Assembly: GCA_963835935.1 (NCBI GenBank)
Contig: CAWIHK010000001.1
Coordinates: 434,001-498,000, forward strand
Direction of reading: 5' to 3'
From: CAWIHK01 sp963835935
Lineage (GTDB): Bacteria; Bacteroidota; Ignavibacteria; UBA10030; CAVZMI01
Length of the DNA stretch: 64,000 bases
The notes below the pieces were generated by a model. That model did not search any database and was not told the origin of the DNA. It saw only the letters and a program-made list of their open reading frames with translations. Positions 18,083 to 27,574 of this stretch are shown in pieces. The translations under genes and the position numbers were made by a program. Every line of letters starts with the position of its first letter. Position 1 is the stretch's first letter.

Positions 18083-18727
18083 ATGAAATCATATTTAATG
18101 ATAGCGATGTTTCTGCCGGTGCTTCTAATTGCCGGCGAAACCGAGCAGACGAATATCATTCCATACAATTCGAAGGGAAACGTTGTAGCACTTTCGGTAG
18201 AGAACACGTCTAAACTGACGGCGAAGGGAGTTAGTGTTGAAATTCAAAATGTACCGAAATGGATACGGTTTGACTCGACAAAGGTGCAGTTAAGCAGTAT
18301 TGCAACAAAGAAGTCGAAACAGGCCGAATTTACCTTCTCAGTCGATCGAAGTGCACCGGTCGACAAGGAGCAGAAGATAAAAGCGCTTGTAAAAACGGCC
18401 GACGGACAAAAATGGACGACTGAGATATTGATGACGATTTCAGCGCCGAAGGAATATCATCTCTATCAAAATTTTCCGAATCCGTTCAATCCTTCAACAA
18501 CGATTGCAATCGATTTACCGAAACAAACGAAAATGAAGATTATCATTTACAATATCTTGGGAAGAATAGTGAAGCAGTTGTCAGATGAAACCAAGGAAGC
18601 CGGGTACGCTGAGTTTTCATGGGATGGAAGGAACGATCATGGATCGATGGTTGCTTCGGGTATGTATTTCTATCAGGTAATGGCTGGAAGTTATCATGCG
18701 GTGAAAAAAATGGTGATGATGAAGTAA
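18083..18727 (+). CDS. Cassette protein C3: small T9SS-sorted surface protein
   Basis: 214 aa, same signal peptide, Ig-like domain and type A T9SS domain as C1 and C2. It is the most different of the three: the start of the sorting domain reads TTEILMTISAPKEYHLYQNFPNPF, with KMKIIIYN and YQVMAGS later on. The last copy in a tandem array being most divergent fits less frequent conversion at the array edge. Confidence 0.88.
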   Translation: MKSYLMIAMFLPVLLIAGETEQTNIIPYNSKGNVVALSVENTSKLTAKGVSVEIQNVPKWIRFDSTKVQLSSIATKKSKQAEFTFSVDRSAPVDKEQKIKALVKTADGQKWTTEILMTISAPKEYHLYQNFPNPFNPSTTIAIDLPKQTKMKIIIYNILGRIVKQLSDETKEAGYAEFSWDGRNDHGSMVASGMYFYQVMAGSYHAVKKMVMMK

Positions 18728-18760
18728 CGGCATTCGTTGCCTCTGAATTAATGAATATCG

Positions 18761-18786
18761 TCGGGGCAGGCGCATCACTGCCCCGA
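18761..18786 (+). repeat. GC-rich hairpin, copy 4 of 4
   Basis: TCGGGGCAG/CTGCCCCGA stem after C3. The following GCTAACCACC matches the bases after copy 1 (801-826), not copies 2-3, so the two outer edges of the array share flanking sequence. Confidence 0.7.
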
Positions 18787-18874
18787 TCGTGCTAACCACC
18801 CCAGCTGACAAAATATTCGATCTCTATTTTTATTTTCCGTTTTGTGAACGCTCAATAGAAATGTCAGAAGTTTT

Positions 18875-18894
18875 TTTAGCATATATTTGCTAAA
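18875..18894 (+). promoter_or_regulatory. Inverted repeat before the M3 peptidase gene
   Basis: TTTAGCA (18875-18881) and TGCTAAA (18888-18894) form a perfect 7-bp inverted repeat. It contains TATATTTG, which fits the Bacteroidota -7 element TAnnTTTG, but no clear -33 box is in place. It could be an operator or a promoter core. Confidence 0.3.
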
Positions 18895-18943
18895 TTAGGA
18901 AAACAAAATAAGTCATGATGATTACACGGTAAAAGGAACTGCA

Positions 18944-20830
18944 ATGAATTCATTCGCCTGTATTATGCTCCCGTTTCTTGGTTTGGCATTTGCAACCGCT
19001 GAACAATCTGTCGCACAAGAGCGTGATCGAACAAAAATTCCCGACCAATCCAAATGGGATTTAACCGGTATTTATCCATCCGACGAAGCATGGAGGGAAG
19101 CGAAGACACAGTTTGCTGTTAAGATGAATGAGATCGATTCGTATCGAGGCAAACTTGCACTTTCATCGAAACAGCTTCTCGGTTGTCTTGAACTTGCAAA
19201 TGATCTTGGAAAAACTTTCATGCGTCTCGGTACGTACGCAGGATTAAAATCGGATGAAGACACACGGGTTCAAAGTTTTCTGGCAATGAAAAGCGAACTG
19301 GCGCAGTTAAGCGCAAATTTTGGAGCAAAGCTTTCATTTATCGAACCTGAAATCTTGAAGATCGAAACCCCGGTTGTTGAACAATTTATCGCGCAGGAAG
19401 ATGGTTTAAAAATCTACCGGCATTATTTGGAAGATCTGCTCCGGCGCAAGGCGCATACAGGAACGGAAGGTGAAGAAAAAATTATCGCCGATGCTGGACT
19501 CATGGCCGATGCACCCGGCGAAATTTACTCGATTTTTTCGAATGCCGATTTTCCTTATCCGGAAGTGGCTCTCAGTGATGGGACGAAAGTCAGGCTCGAT
19601 GCATCGGCATTCAGTCTCGCCAGGACATCGCAAAACCGCGATGACAGAAAAAAAGTATTCGAGGCATTTTTCAGCGAGTTGAACAAATTCAATCGGACAT
19701 TCGGGATGGAGTTAAGCGGAAATATAAACCGGAATATTTTCTATATGAAAGCACGGAAGTATAAATCATCGCTTGAGAGCGCACTCGATGCCAATAACAT
19801 TCCGACAGCAGTCTATCGATCTCTTGTCGATCAGGTAAATAAAAACCTTCCAACTTTCCATCGGTACCTGAAACTCCGTCAAAGGATGATGGGGGTGGAT
19901 CAACTCCATTATTACGATCTCTATGCTCCGTTGGTAAAAGGCGTCGACCTTAATTATACGGTCGATGAATCGTACAAAAATATTCTTGCCGCTCTTGCTC
20001 CTCTCGGCGATGAGTATTTGAACGTTGCGAAAAAAGCATTTTCGGAGCGGTGGATCGACGTATATCCGAACGACGGAAAACGCTCCGGCGCTTATTCGAA
20101 CGGTTCGGCCTACGATGTTCATCCGTTCATCCTCCTGAACTACAACGGCAAATATAACGATATGAGCACAATCGCTCACGAACTCGGCCATACGATGCAC
20201 AGTTATTTATCGAATAAATATCAACCATATTCCACTTCGCAATATTCGATTTTTGTCGCCGAGGTGGCATCGACGTTCAACGAAGCGTTGTTGATCGACT
20301 ACATGCTGAAAATAATAAAGGATGATGACGTCCGGCTCTCGTTGCTCGGAAGTCTTCTCGAAAACATCAAAGGCACGGTTTTTCGCCAAACTCAATTCGC
20401 GGAGTTTGAATTACAAATTCACGAACTTGCTGAGAAGGGGGAACCTATCACGGGCGAAGAACTTAATAAAATTTATTTTGATCTCACGAAAAATTATTAC
20501 GGTCACTATCGGAACATTTGCGTTGTCGACGATATAATTCAGGCCGAGTGGATATTTATTCCCCATTTCTATTATAATTTTTACGTTTACCAGTATGCAA
20601 CTGCTTACACAGCGTCGGCTGCTTTATCGGAACGCGTGTTGGCGGGAGAAAAAGGCGCGGTTGAGCGTTATGTTAAATTTCTTTCATCGGGATGTTCCGA
20701 ATATCCGATCGAACTGTTGAAACAAGCCGGTGTCGATATGACGACACCCGAACCGTTCGATCTGACAATGAAAAAGATGAATCGTGTAATGGATGAGATG
20801 GAACGGATACTGGACAAAGAGAAAAAATAA
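18944..20830 (+). CDS. pepF: Exported oligoendopeptidase F-like M3 metallopeptidase
   Basis: 628 aa, family M3 (thimet oligopeptidase/PepF). The zinc site HELGH is near residue 412 in a TIAHELGHTMHSYLS context, and the third ligand fits EVASTFNE about 30 residues later. An N-terminal hydrophobic stretch ending in SVAQ suggests export to the periplasm, unlike the cytoplasmic PepF of Firmicutes. The length is normal for PepF. It hydrolyses short peptides. AAAGGAAC precedes the ATG. It is on the same strand as the cassettes but 216 bases away and probably unrelated to them. Confidence 0.9.
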   Translation: MNSFACIMLPFLGLAFATAEQSVAQERDRTKIPDQSKWDLTGIYPSDEAWREAKTQFAVKMNEIDSYRGKLALSSKQLLGCLELANDLGKTFMRLGTYAGLKSDEDTRVQSFLAMKSELAQLSANFGAKLSFIEPEILKIETPVVEQFIAQEDGLKIYRHYLEDLLRRKAHTGTEGEEKIIADAGLMADAPGEIYSIFSNADFPYPEVALSDGTKVRLDASAFSLARTSQNRDDRKKVFEAFFSELNKFNRTFGMELSGNINRNIFYMKARKYKSSLESALDANNIPTAVYRSLVDQVNKNLPTFHRYLKLRQRMMGVDQLHYYDLYAPLVKGVDLNYTVDESYKNILAALAPLGDEYLNVAKKAFSERWIDVYPNDGKRSGAYSNGSAYDVHPFILLNYNGKYNDMSTIAHELGHTMHSYLSNKYQPYSTSQYSIFVAEVASTFNEALLIDYMLKIIKDDDVRLSLLGSLLENIKGTVFRQTQFAEFELQIHELAEKGEPITGEELNKIYFDLTKNYYGHYRNICVVDDIIQAEWIFIPHFYYNFYVYQYATAYTASAALSERVLAGEKGAVERYVKFLSSGCSEYPIELLKQAGVDMTTPEPFDLTMKKMNRVMDEMERILDKEKK

Positions 20831-20924
20831 ATCAACGACCATCCTTTATTACTGCAGAGAATTTTGTAAGGACCGCGAGAAATGTTGATTCCGCAATCCG
20901 CAATTGCTTGATGGAGGTTAAGAA

Positions 20925-21710
20925 ATGAAAATTAGCGTAGTGCAAACGAATCCCTCGTTCGGGAAAGTGACGGATAATATTCAACAGGCTTTTTCATTGA
21001 TGGAAAATGTGGATGCCGATATTTTCGTTTTGCCAGAATTGTTTTCTACAGGATATAATTTTGAAGATTTGTCGGAAGTTGAAAAATATGCCGAAAAGGT
21101 TGACGGCTTAACGTCTCGTAGATTAATTTCTTTCTGTAAAGAAAAAAACTGTTATATCGCGTATGGTTTCGCCGAAAAAGCGGACGCGTTATATAATTCA
21201 GCGGCGCTTGTAGGTTCCGGCGGCGTAGTTACCATTTATCGTAAAATCCATCTTTTTGATCGCGAGAATATTCTCTTCGCCCGTGGGAATCTTGATTTTC
21301 AGGTCATCGAGTTGCCGTTAGCAAAAATTGGTTTGATGATTTGTTTCGATTGGATTTTTCCTGAAAGCGCAAGAACCCTTGCGATTCGCGGAGCCGAGGT
21401 GATTCTCCATCCGTCAAATCTTGTCATGCCTTATTGCCCCGATGCAATGATAACCAGGTCGATCGAAAATCGGATTTTCGCTGCGACGGCAGACAGAGTC
21501 GGCCGGGAAATTAGAGGTGGGAGAGATTTGACATTCATCGGCACGAGTCAAATTACATCGCCGACAGGCGAAGTATTGTGCCGGCTTGATCGTTCAACGC
21601 CCGGTATTGGTGTTGTCGAGATAGATCCGCTCAAAGCTAAAGTAAAACAACTGAATCAGTATAACGACCTTTTCGCCGACCGGCGGGAAACATTTTATTT
21701 AAAAGGATGA
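20925..21710 (+). CDS. Nitrilase-superfamily amidohydrolase, omega-amidase-like
   Basis: 261 aa carbon-nitrogen hydrolase with the Glu-Lys-Cys triad visible: E38 in LPELFSTGY, K107 in YRKIHLFD, C140 in MICFDWIFPE. The short length and the STGYNF and ICFDWIFPESAR motifs fit the omega-amidase/YafV-Nit2 branch, which hydrolyses alpha-ketoglutaramate or similar omega-amides; the exact substrate cannot be fixed from sequence. GGAGG lies just before the ATG. It lies 94 bases after pepF and may be co-transcribed with it. Confidence 0.88.
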   Translation: MKISVVQTNPSFGKVTDNIQQAFSLMENVDADIFVLPELFSTGYNFEDLSEVEKYAEKVDGLTSRRLISFCKEKNCYIAYGFAEKADALYNSAALVGSGGVVTIYRKIHLFDRENILFARGNLDFQVIELPLAKIGLMICFDWIFPESARTLAIRGAEVILHPSNLVMPYCPDAMITRSIENRIFAATADRVGREIRGGRDLTFIGTSQITSPTGEVLCRLDRSTPGIGVVEIDPLKAKVKQLNQYNDLFADRRETFYLKG

Positions 21711-21782
21711 CGGCCGGCTTAAACATTCTTCCCAATTTCTACGTATATTTTTGCATGAATCAATTCTTATTTTAATAGTTTT

Positions 21783-24587
21783 ATGACAAGTATTTTTGAA
21801 AAAAAACCGAATATTTTTCGCGGGCCGCTGATTTTTCTTTCCATCCTTCTGATCACAATTGCCGCGGTTAATTTCGTTAATTTTATAACTTCACCGACTG
21901 ATGAAAATGTTTTTATAACATCTCCATCGAGATTGTATATCATCAAACCGATACAAGGGAAATTAGTTGATATTAAAAAATATTCTTCGAAATTAGATTC
22001 GATTCGCTCTATCACCGTCGGCGATTTCTTATTGGAAATTAACGGACACGCGATTAAAAGCATGAGCGATCAGGTGAAAAATCTGGAGAATATCCCGGAG
22101 AACGGCGAAATCATCATCGTTGTCTTCCGACCGTCACAGAATACCACTGTGTCAATGAAAGTTTTCAAGAAAAATATACCTGAGGATTATCTCGCGCAAT
22201 TACAATTCACACCAGTTGTTGTGACGAGCGTCTTGCCTGGTGGTGCTTCAGATCGAGCCGGCATGCAGGTAGGAGATTTAATTTGTAAAATCAATGGAAA
22301 ATCTTTTAAATCTGCAGAGGAAGCCGATTTAATTCTCCGCGAAGAAGCACCGGGAAAACAAATCAAGTACGATATTCTTCGCAATAATAATTATATGACA
22401 ATGAATGTGACGCTTGCAAAACTGGGATTGCCATGGCAATTATTATCATTCCTGTTTGCAAGCACAGTTTTTTTTACAACAGGTTTATTCATTGGAATCC
22501 GGCGCCCCCAGCTTATCGCCGCAAGATTACTTGCCCTAGAATTTATTTGCGCGGCTGCATATATTATCATAATAACTACACGACGCGATGTTCAGCTGCA
22601 GGCATTTAATTCGTTTCGTGACATTCTTCTTACGATTCTTCTTTGCTCGTGTTTGGCGTTTTCGATTCATTCCGGTTATCACTTCCCAATTCCAAGGCCG
22701 GAAATTCTCAATCGTCGATGGATTGTTATTGCACTCTACATGCTGGCACTCGCAGTTATTGTACTGGGAGTTTTCTTTGGAAGCGTAGGGAGAAATATTT
22801 CCATCGGGTGTTTATTGTTCTATGCTTTAGTGATTTCTTTTTTGTTTCGAAAAAAGGTCCAACCCGAATACAGGAAGTTAAATCGCATTCGAAAATACAC
22901 TTTGATTGTTGTCGTCAGTCTGTTGATAATTTTAATAACATTTTCTCTTTTCTTTCCTTTTGTGTGGCTTCCAATAGCGGTCGGTGTAATCCTGACTGCA
23001 ATTCCTGTCGTGCATCTTTATACTATTGGTTACTACAGACTTCTCGGAATGGATCTCCGAATTCGTCGAAGTGTACGTTATATCATTGCAACAGCTATTT
23101 GGTCGGCATTAAATATTTCGTATGTGCTGACGCTTTATTATGCCATCGCAAAGATGGAGATGCCGGTCTTCCAGCTAACGTTCACGGGAACATCGATCGA
23201 AGTCAATGATGCTCCCGAACTCCGCGAAAATCGGATAATAACTCAACGGGTGATGCAGATCCTCTTCGCGGTCGGCGTAACGATGGGATTTTCCAAATTA
23301 AGAAAACTTGGCCAGAAATTCATCGATAGAAGATATTATCGATCACATTACGACTATCGCCGGGCAGTAGCTGAATTCAATGAGGTGATGAATACGAAGT
23401 ACACGATGAGCGATCTTGCAAAGGGCATTGTAGAAAAGATTGCTCAATTGATGCAAGTGGAGCGGGTTGGTGTTTTATTTTTTCGGGGAAACTCAACATG
23501 TTGTTGTCATGAAATATACGGTTTTGTGGGGAATGAATGGGAACAACTTTGCCTAAAAAATGATAGGGATTTGATCGCGGCGATCAAGCCTTTCCAAGAG
23601 ATTTTCCGGATCGAAGATCTTCCGGCCGGACTTCAACCATTATTCAATCAGTACGGATTCCATTTTATTGTCCCGATAAGATCGAAGGAGGAATTAGTCG
23701 GAGCTTTGATTGTCGGTTCGAAATTATCGGAATCAATTTTTAAACAAGAAGACTTAGAATTTTTACACACAGCTTCGACGCAAGCGGCAGTTGCGATCGA
23801 GAATTCATTTCTCTACGAGGAACTTGCAGAGAAGGCACGCATGGGACATGAATTGCAAATCGCCCGGAATATCCAATTGGCATCTCTTCCGCAGGAAACG
23901 CCATCGATTGCAGGACTCGACATTGCCGGAGTTTCGTTACCAGCCCTCGAAGTCGGTGGTGATTTTTATGATTATCTCGTTGGAGACAGCAATGGTGTCG
24001 GAGATGTGATCGTGATTGTAGGTGATGTTAGTGGCAAAGGAACTTCAGCCGCCCTCCACGTCTCGAAGGTTCAGGGGGTCATGCGTTCGTTGCATGAATT
24101 CGGTATTTTACCGGTGGAGTTGTTTATTCGCACGAACAAACTTCTTTGCCGAGATCTTGAAAAGAATTCTTTCGTGACCGCGATAGCCGGTGCCTTCAAT
24201 ACACATGAACACTCTGTCAGAGTTGCGCGGGCCGGTCATTTACCTCTGTATCATTATCATTCTGCTACCGACACAATTACAAAAATCATTCCGAAAGGAA
24301 TAGGTTTGGGTATCGATCCGACCGAAATATTCACACAGGAATTGGAAGAATTGATAGTCAAATACGAGAATAATGATATATTCGTTTTCATAACAGACGG
24401 GATAATCGATTCGGAGAATAATCTCAAAGAGGAATATGGAGAAAATAAATTCGAACAATTAGTTCACCAAAGTATCCATCTTCCCGCAGAAAAAATTCTC
24501 GATCGTCTGCTGACTGCGGTTCACGAATTCGCCGGATCTGCTGCTCAACGCGATGATCAGACAGTCGTTGTTGTTAAGATCGTTTGA
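21783..24587 (+). CDS. Membrane PDZ-GAF-PPM phosphatase (SpoIIE/RsbU type)
   Basis: 934 aa. Order: one N-terminal membrane helix (about 15-35); two PDZ-like segments (about 50-120 and 140-205, the second with VLPGGASDRAGMQVGD); six to eight membrane helices (about 215-480); a GAF-like domain (about 540-680, QLMQVERVGVLFF to TQAAVAIENSFLY); and a C-terminal PP2C-type SpoIIE domain (about 695-934, with GGDFYDYL, VGDVSGKGTSAAL and FITDGIIDSEN). The phosphatase class usually acts on anti-sigma-factor antagonists in partner-switching pathways. PDZ plus membrane block suggests it senses an envelope signal. No anti-sigma or antagonist gene is next to it. TATTTTTG upstream fits a Bacteroidota-type -7 box. 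Confidence 0.85.
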   Translation: MTSIFEKKPNIFRGPLIFLSILLITIAAVNFVNFITSPTDENVFITSPSRLYIIKPIQGKLVDIKKYSSKLDSIRSITVGDFLLEINGHAIKSMSDQVKNLENIPENGEIIIVVFRPSQNTTVSMKVFKKNIPEDYLAQLQFTPVVVTSVLPGGASDRAGMQVGDLICKINGKSFKSAEEADLILREEAPGKQIKYDILRNNNYMTMNVTLAKLGLPWQLLSFLFASTVFFTTGLFIGIRRPQLIAARLLALEFICAAAYIIIITTRRDVQLQAFNSFRDILLTILLCSCLAFSIHSGYHFPIPRPEILNRRWIVIALYMLALAVIVLGVFFGSVGRNISIGCLLFYALVISFLFRKKVQPEYRKLNRIRKYTLIVVVSLLIILITFSLFFPFVWLPIAVGVILTAIPVVHLYTIGYYRLLGMDLRIRRSVRYIIATAIWSALNISYVLTLYYAIAKMEMPVFQLTFTGTSIEVNDAPELRENRIITQRVMQILFAVGVTMGFSKLRKLGQKFIDRRYYRSHYDYRRAVAEFNEVMNTKYTMSDLAKGIVEKIAQLMQVERVGVLFFRGNSTCCCHEIYGFVGNEWEQLCLKNDRDLIAAIKPFQEIFRIEDLPAGLQPLFNQYGFHFIVPIRSKEELVGALIVGSKLSESIFKQEDLEFLHTASTQAAVAIENSFLYEELAEKARMGHELQIARNIQLASLPQETPSIAGLDIAGVSLPALEVGGDFYDYLVGDSNGVGDVIVIVGDVSGKGTSAALHVSKVQGVMRSLHEFGILPVELFIRTNKLLCRDLEKNSFVTAIAGAFNTHEHSVRVARAGHLPLYHYHSATDTITKIIPKGIGLGIDPTEIFTQELEELIVKYENNDIFVFITDGIIDSENNLKEEYGENKFEQLVHQSIHLPAEKILDRLLTAVHEFAGSAAQRDDQTVVVVKIV

Positions 24588-24660
24588 TCTATTTCTTTTT
24601 TTATTTTATCTTAATCTCAACCTTGATCTCATAATCGCTCTTTTTCGAAAAGCTCTTTTC

Positions 24661-25509
24661 ATGCTCTCACATACCTTTTGTCATATTCCCGGTATCGGTA
24701 TTCTCACTGAAAAACTACTTTGGGCGAAGGGCGTTCATTCATGGGAAGATGTACCACAGAGCAGCCTGAATTTTCTCTCGCCGCAGAAACAATCTCTGTT
24801 GCTGCAATCGCTGGAAGAATCGCAGGAACGATTACAAAAACGAGATTCGACTTTCTTCTCAGAGTTATTGCCCCACGATCAGCATTGGCGGATGTTCAGA
24901 GAGTTTCGGAATCGGACGGCATTTCTCGATATCGAAACCACAGGTCTGGGTGCACCCCGCGATCAAATTACCACGATCGTGGTTTACGATGGCGAGCAGA
25001 TTCATCCATTTGTCCTCGGTGATAACATGGATGATTTTATTACGCTGATAGAGCGATACAATTTATTGGTGACATTCAACGGCAAAGCTTTCGACATCCC
25101 GTTCATCGAACGATTTCTTTCGACCCAGATAACGACTCCACATATCGACTTGCGATTCGTTTTAAAATCACTCGGCTATCGCGGCGGTTTAAAAAAATGT
25201 GAGCAACAACTTGGAATCGAACGAACAGAAGTCAAAGATGTGGACGGTTATTTTGCAGTTCTTTTATGGCGTGAGTACCAACGTTCCGGTGACCCTGATG
25301 TATTGGAAACATTGCTCGCATATAACACATATGATTCAGTGAACCTCGAAACGCTTATAGTGCTTGCCTATAACATGAAGCTGCGTGAGATGCCTTTTGA
25401 AAAACAAATCCGGCTGGAAATGCCTTTATTTCCTCAAATACCTTTTCATGCCCACCGTGAAATAATCGAACGAATTTTGGACGAAAATGCTTGGCGTTTT
25501 GATAGATAA
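24661..25509 (+). CDS. YprB-type ribonuclease H-like exonuclease domain protein
   Basis: 282 aa from ATG 24661; an upstream start at 24553 would overlap the previous gene and add a Leu/Phe-rich tail, so I reject it. The first 90 residues contain HIPGIGILTEKLLW, a helix-hairpin-helix-like start. Residues 95-270 are an RNase H-like exonuclease fold of the YprB family: FLDIETTGL (first acidic motif), VTFNGKAFDIPFIE, HIDLRFVLKSLG, and YNTYDSVNLETL (last Asp). It probably cuts nucleic acid in the cytoplasm; the substrate is unknown. No strong ribosome binding site is seen. Confidence 0.82.
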   Translation: MLSHTFCHIPGIGILTEKLLWAKGVHSWEDVPQSSLNFLSPQKQSLLLQSLEESQERLQKRDSTFFSELLPHDQHWRMFREFRNRTAFLDIETTGLGAPRDQITTIVVYDGEQIHPFVLGDNMDDFITLIERYNLLVTFNGKAFDIPFIERFLSTQITTPHIDLRFVLKSLGYRGGLKKCEQQLGIERTEVKDVDGYFAVLLWREYQRSGDPDVLETLLAYNTYDSVNLETLIVLAYNMKLREMPFEKQIRLEMPLFPQIPFHAHREIIERILDENAWRFDR

Positions 25510-25644
25510 AAAGATTTTTTTGAATTTAGCTTTGATTTGGTGTATTAAAAAGGCATATTGTATAATAATATCTGTTTCATCCCTTTGTGATGCGATAGAT
25601 CAGGCCTGATCGGAATTATTTTTAATTGTGAAGAGGAGAAGTGC

Positions 25645-27453
25645 TTGGAAGAACAAAGAGTTCACACGTTTCACATTCCCGTTCTGGGATTAGCTTTTTC
25701 CGTCGATACACCTATCAGGGTTGCCCGTTTCGGAATTTCGTCCGTCATTTCTATTATGGACGATGTTTTAATCGAGCACATGCGCAAACGATATTCGCCT
25801 GAGGCTGGCGAATTATATACGCCAATATCTCAGAAAGACGATGATCATCGGACACGAAGAATAACAGCCTATCTTAATCTTGTACAACACATCGTCCAAA
25901 AGCAAGTGGCGGAGATGAAGACGTCGGTTTTTAAAAAGGGAAGCGATATCGTCCGCTATTTTGAAATGCTTGCCGATCACTCTCCATTGGGAGACCTGTA
26001 TAAACGAATGGAGCATACTGATGACGAGAATCTTCGAACGGAATTGCAAAACGAGTTGAGATCCAAAATCGTTGCAGGTGCGATTGACGTAAACATCATG
26101 ACAAAGGTTGACAACAAAAACAAAGGATCCGATGGCCAGGATCTTCCATCGGAATATTCCGATGCCCTTGCGGCTATGTGCGGATTTGTGAAGAGCGATC
26201 TCACCTCGTCGGTGATTCTTTCAGCAGGAATCAATTTACGTCTTTTCAGCTACATGGGAACATGCCCGGAGTTTCTTCCCGATTCAAAAGGAAATTTTAA
26301 GAAGATGGTCGTTTTAAAAGTAAGCGATTATCGGTCGGCTTTAATTCAGGGAAGAATTCTCGCAAAGAAAGGAATCTGGATATCGGAATTCCGGATTGAA
26401 TCGGGCCTCAATTGCGGCGGTCATGCATTTGCTACTCATGGCTTCTTGTTGGGACCGGTTTTGGAGGAATTTAAAAAAAATCGGCAGATTATTTTAAATG
26501 AGCTTCGTGAGTTGTATGTTCAAGCTTTGCAGGAGAGGAGCATTCCAGAACCTCAAGTACTGCAAACGAGAATAACTGTTCAAGGTGGAATTGGAACTGC
26601 AAGCGAAGATGCATTCCTGCGTGATCATTACGGGGTTGACGGAACAGGGTGGGGTTCGCCATTCCTTCTTGTTCCGGAAGCGACGAATGTTGACGACCAT
26701 ACGAGACAGCAACTGGCAAATGCACCGTGTGAGGATTACTATCTGAGCAATGCATCTCCATTGGGTATTCCGATAAATAATTTCCGTCAGAGCACGAGCG
26801 AAATACAACGCCGTGAACGAGTTGATCGAGGAGCGCCCGGAAGTCCGTGCACGAAAAAATTTCTCCGTACAAACAACGAATTTTCAGAAGAACCACTGTG
26901 TGTGGCCTCCAAGCAATATCAGGATTTGAAGATCAGTCAATTGAAAACTCAGAATTATACTCCAGCACAATTGGAGAAAGAGATTCAAAAAGTTGTTGAA
27001 AAGGTTTGTCTATGCGAGGATCTCGCCGCCGCCGCTTTCATCAACAGCGATCCGCATGACGGGGAAAAAAATCGTGCGGTTGCGATATGTCCCGGTCCGA
27101 ATCTGGCGTATTTTACAAAGATCGTTTCGCTGGCAGAGATGGTCGGCCATATCTATGGCAAGACTCAATTAATTTCAACTAATCATCGGCCGAATATGTT
27201 CATCAATGAACTTCGTCTATATCTCAATTATTTGTGGGATGAAGTACAAAAGCGAATCGATTCTTTTTCGACGAAGGATTACAATTACTTGGAAACATTT
27301 ACCATTAATTTGGAAGCCGGCATTGATTATTACAAATCTTTGATTCCGAAGTTGGTCGAAGAGACTGAGAAATACAGAGAAACAATGAAAGAAGAATTGC
27401 TCGCATTGGAACAGGAACTTCAGGAAATTATGACGCCAATGGTCGTGGTCTGA
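25645..27453 (+). CDS. Conserved protein of unknown function, possible FMN/TIM-barrel type
   Basis: 602 aa starting at TTG, chosen because AAGAGGAG is correctly spaced before it and no in-frame ATG lies nearby. Visible motifs: VLGLAFSVDTPIRVARFGISSV at the N-terminus, GLNCGGHAFATHG near 255, VQGGIGTASEDAF near 310, and GTGWGSPFLLVPEAT near 335. The GGIG and GSPFL..PE pattern resembles phosphate-binding loops of FMN-dependent TIM barrels (nitronate monooxygenase or glutamate-synthase-like). Several Cys residues follow (APCEDYY, GSPCTKK, EPLCVAS, VCLCEDL). There is no signal peptide. The enzyme assignment is inference. It converges with the glutamine synthetase operon. Confidence 0.75.
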   Translation: MEEQRVHTFHIPVLGLAFSVDTPIRVARFGISSVISIMDDVLIEHMRKRYSPEAGELYTPISQKDDDHRTRRITAYLNLVQHIVQKQVAEMKTSVFKKGSDIVRYFEMLADHSPLGDLYKRMEHTDDENLRTELQNELRSKIVAGAIDVNIMTKVDNKNKGSDGQDLPSEYSDALAAMCGFVKSDLTSSVILSAGINLRLFSYMGTCPEFLPDSKGNFKKMVVLKVSDYRSALIQGRILAKKGIWISEFRIESGLNCGGHAFATHGFLLGPVLEEFKKNRQIILNELRELYVQALQERSIPEPQVLQTRITVQGGIGTASEDAFLRDHYGVDGTGWGSPFLLVPEATNVDDHTRQQLANAPCEDYYLSNASPLGIPINNFRQSTSEIQRRERVDRGAPGSPCTKKFLRTNNEFSEEPLCVASKQYQDLKISQLKTQNYTPAQLEKEIQKVVEKVCLCEDLAAAAFINSDPHDGEKNRAVAICPGPNLAYFTKIVSLAEMVGHIYGKTQLISTNHRPNMFINELRLYLNYLWDEVQKRIDSFSTKDYNYLETFTINLEAGIDYYKSLIPKLVEETEKYRETMKEELLALEQELQEIMTPMVVV

Positions 27454-27574
27454 ATAATGAAGAGAGATTGAATACAATCTGCCATCATGAAAATGAAAAT
27501 ACGCCGTGGTTGATATACCGTGCCCGTCGTCTGCCGCATCGGAAATAATGAAAAGAAAAATGAAATAAGTGATG

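Larger units (their letters stand above)
846..18786 (+). repeat. Three tandem copies of an A-B-C gene cassette
   Basis: A unit of promoter, leader, gene A, gene B, hairpin, gene C and hairpin occurs three times head to tail. The starts of gene A are 6013 and 5964 bp apart; the 49-bp difference is an extra segment in the first leader. Copies 2 and 3 are almost identical from the end of B through C, the leader and about the first 360-370 codons of A. All three B genes share a near-identical 3' end. Between these blocks (3' half of A and 5' half of B) the copies diverge strongly. This suggests duplication followed by local homogenisation of the flanks or replacement of the centre. Confidence 0.93.

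Noticed and set aside
1129..18727. Polymorphic toxin/immunity locus
   Set aside because: B proteins carry signal peptides and binding-type repeats, no small immunity-like gene follows A, and no delivery domain was seen; only the variable-end idea remains.
22643..23209. 188-aa open frame on the plus strand
   Set aside because: Lies wholly inside the PDZ/PPM phosphatase gene in another frame and has random composition.
24553..24660. Upstream start for the YprB-type gene
   Set aside because: It would overlap the previous gene and add a Leu/Phe-rich stretch not expected in a cytoplasmic nuclease.
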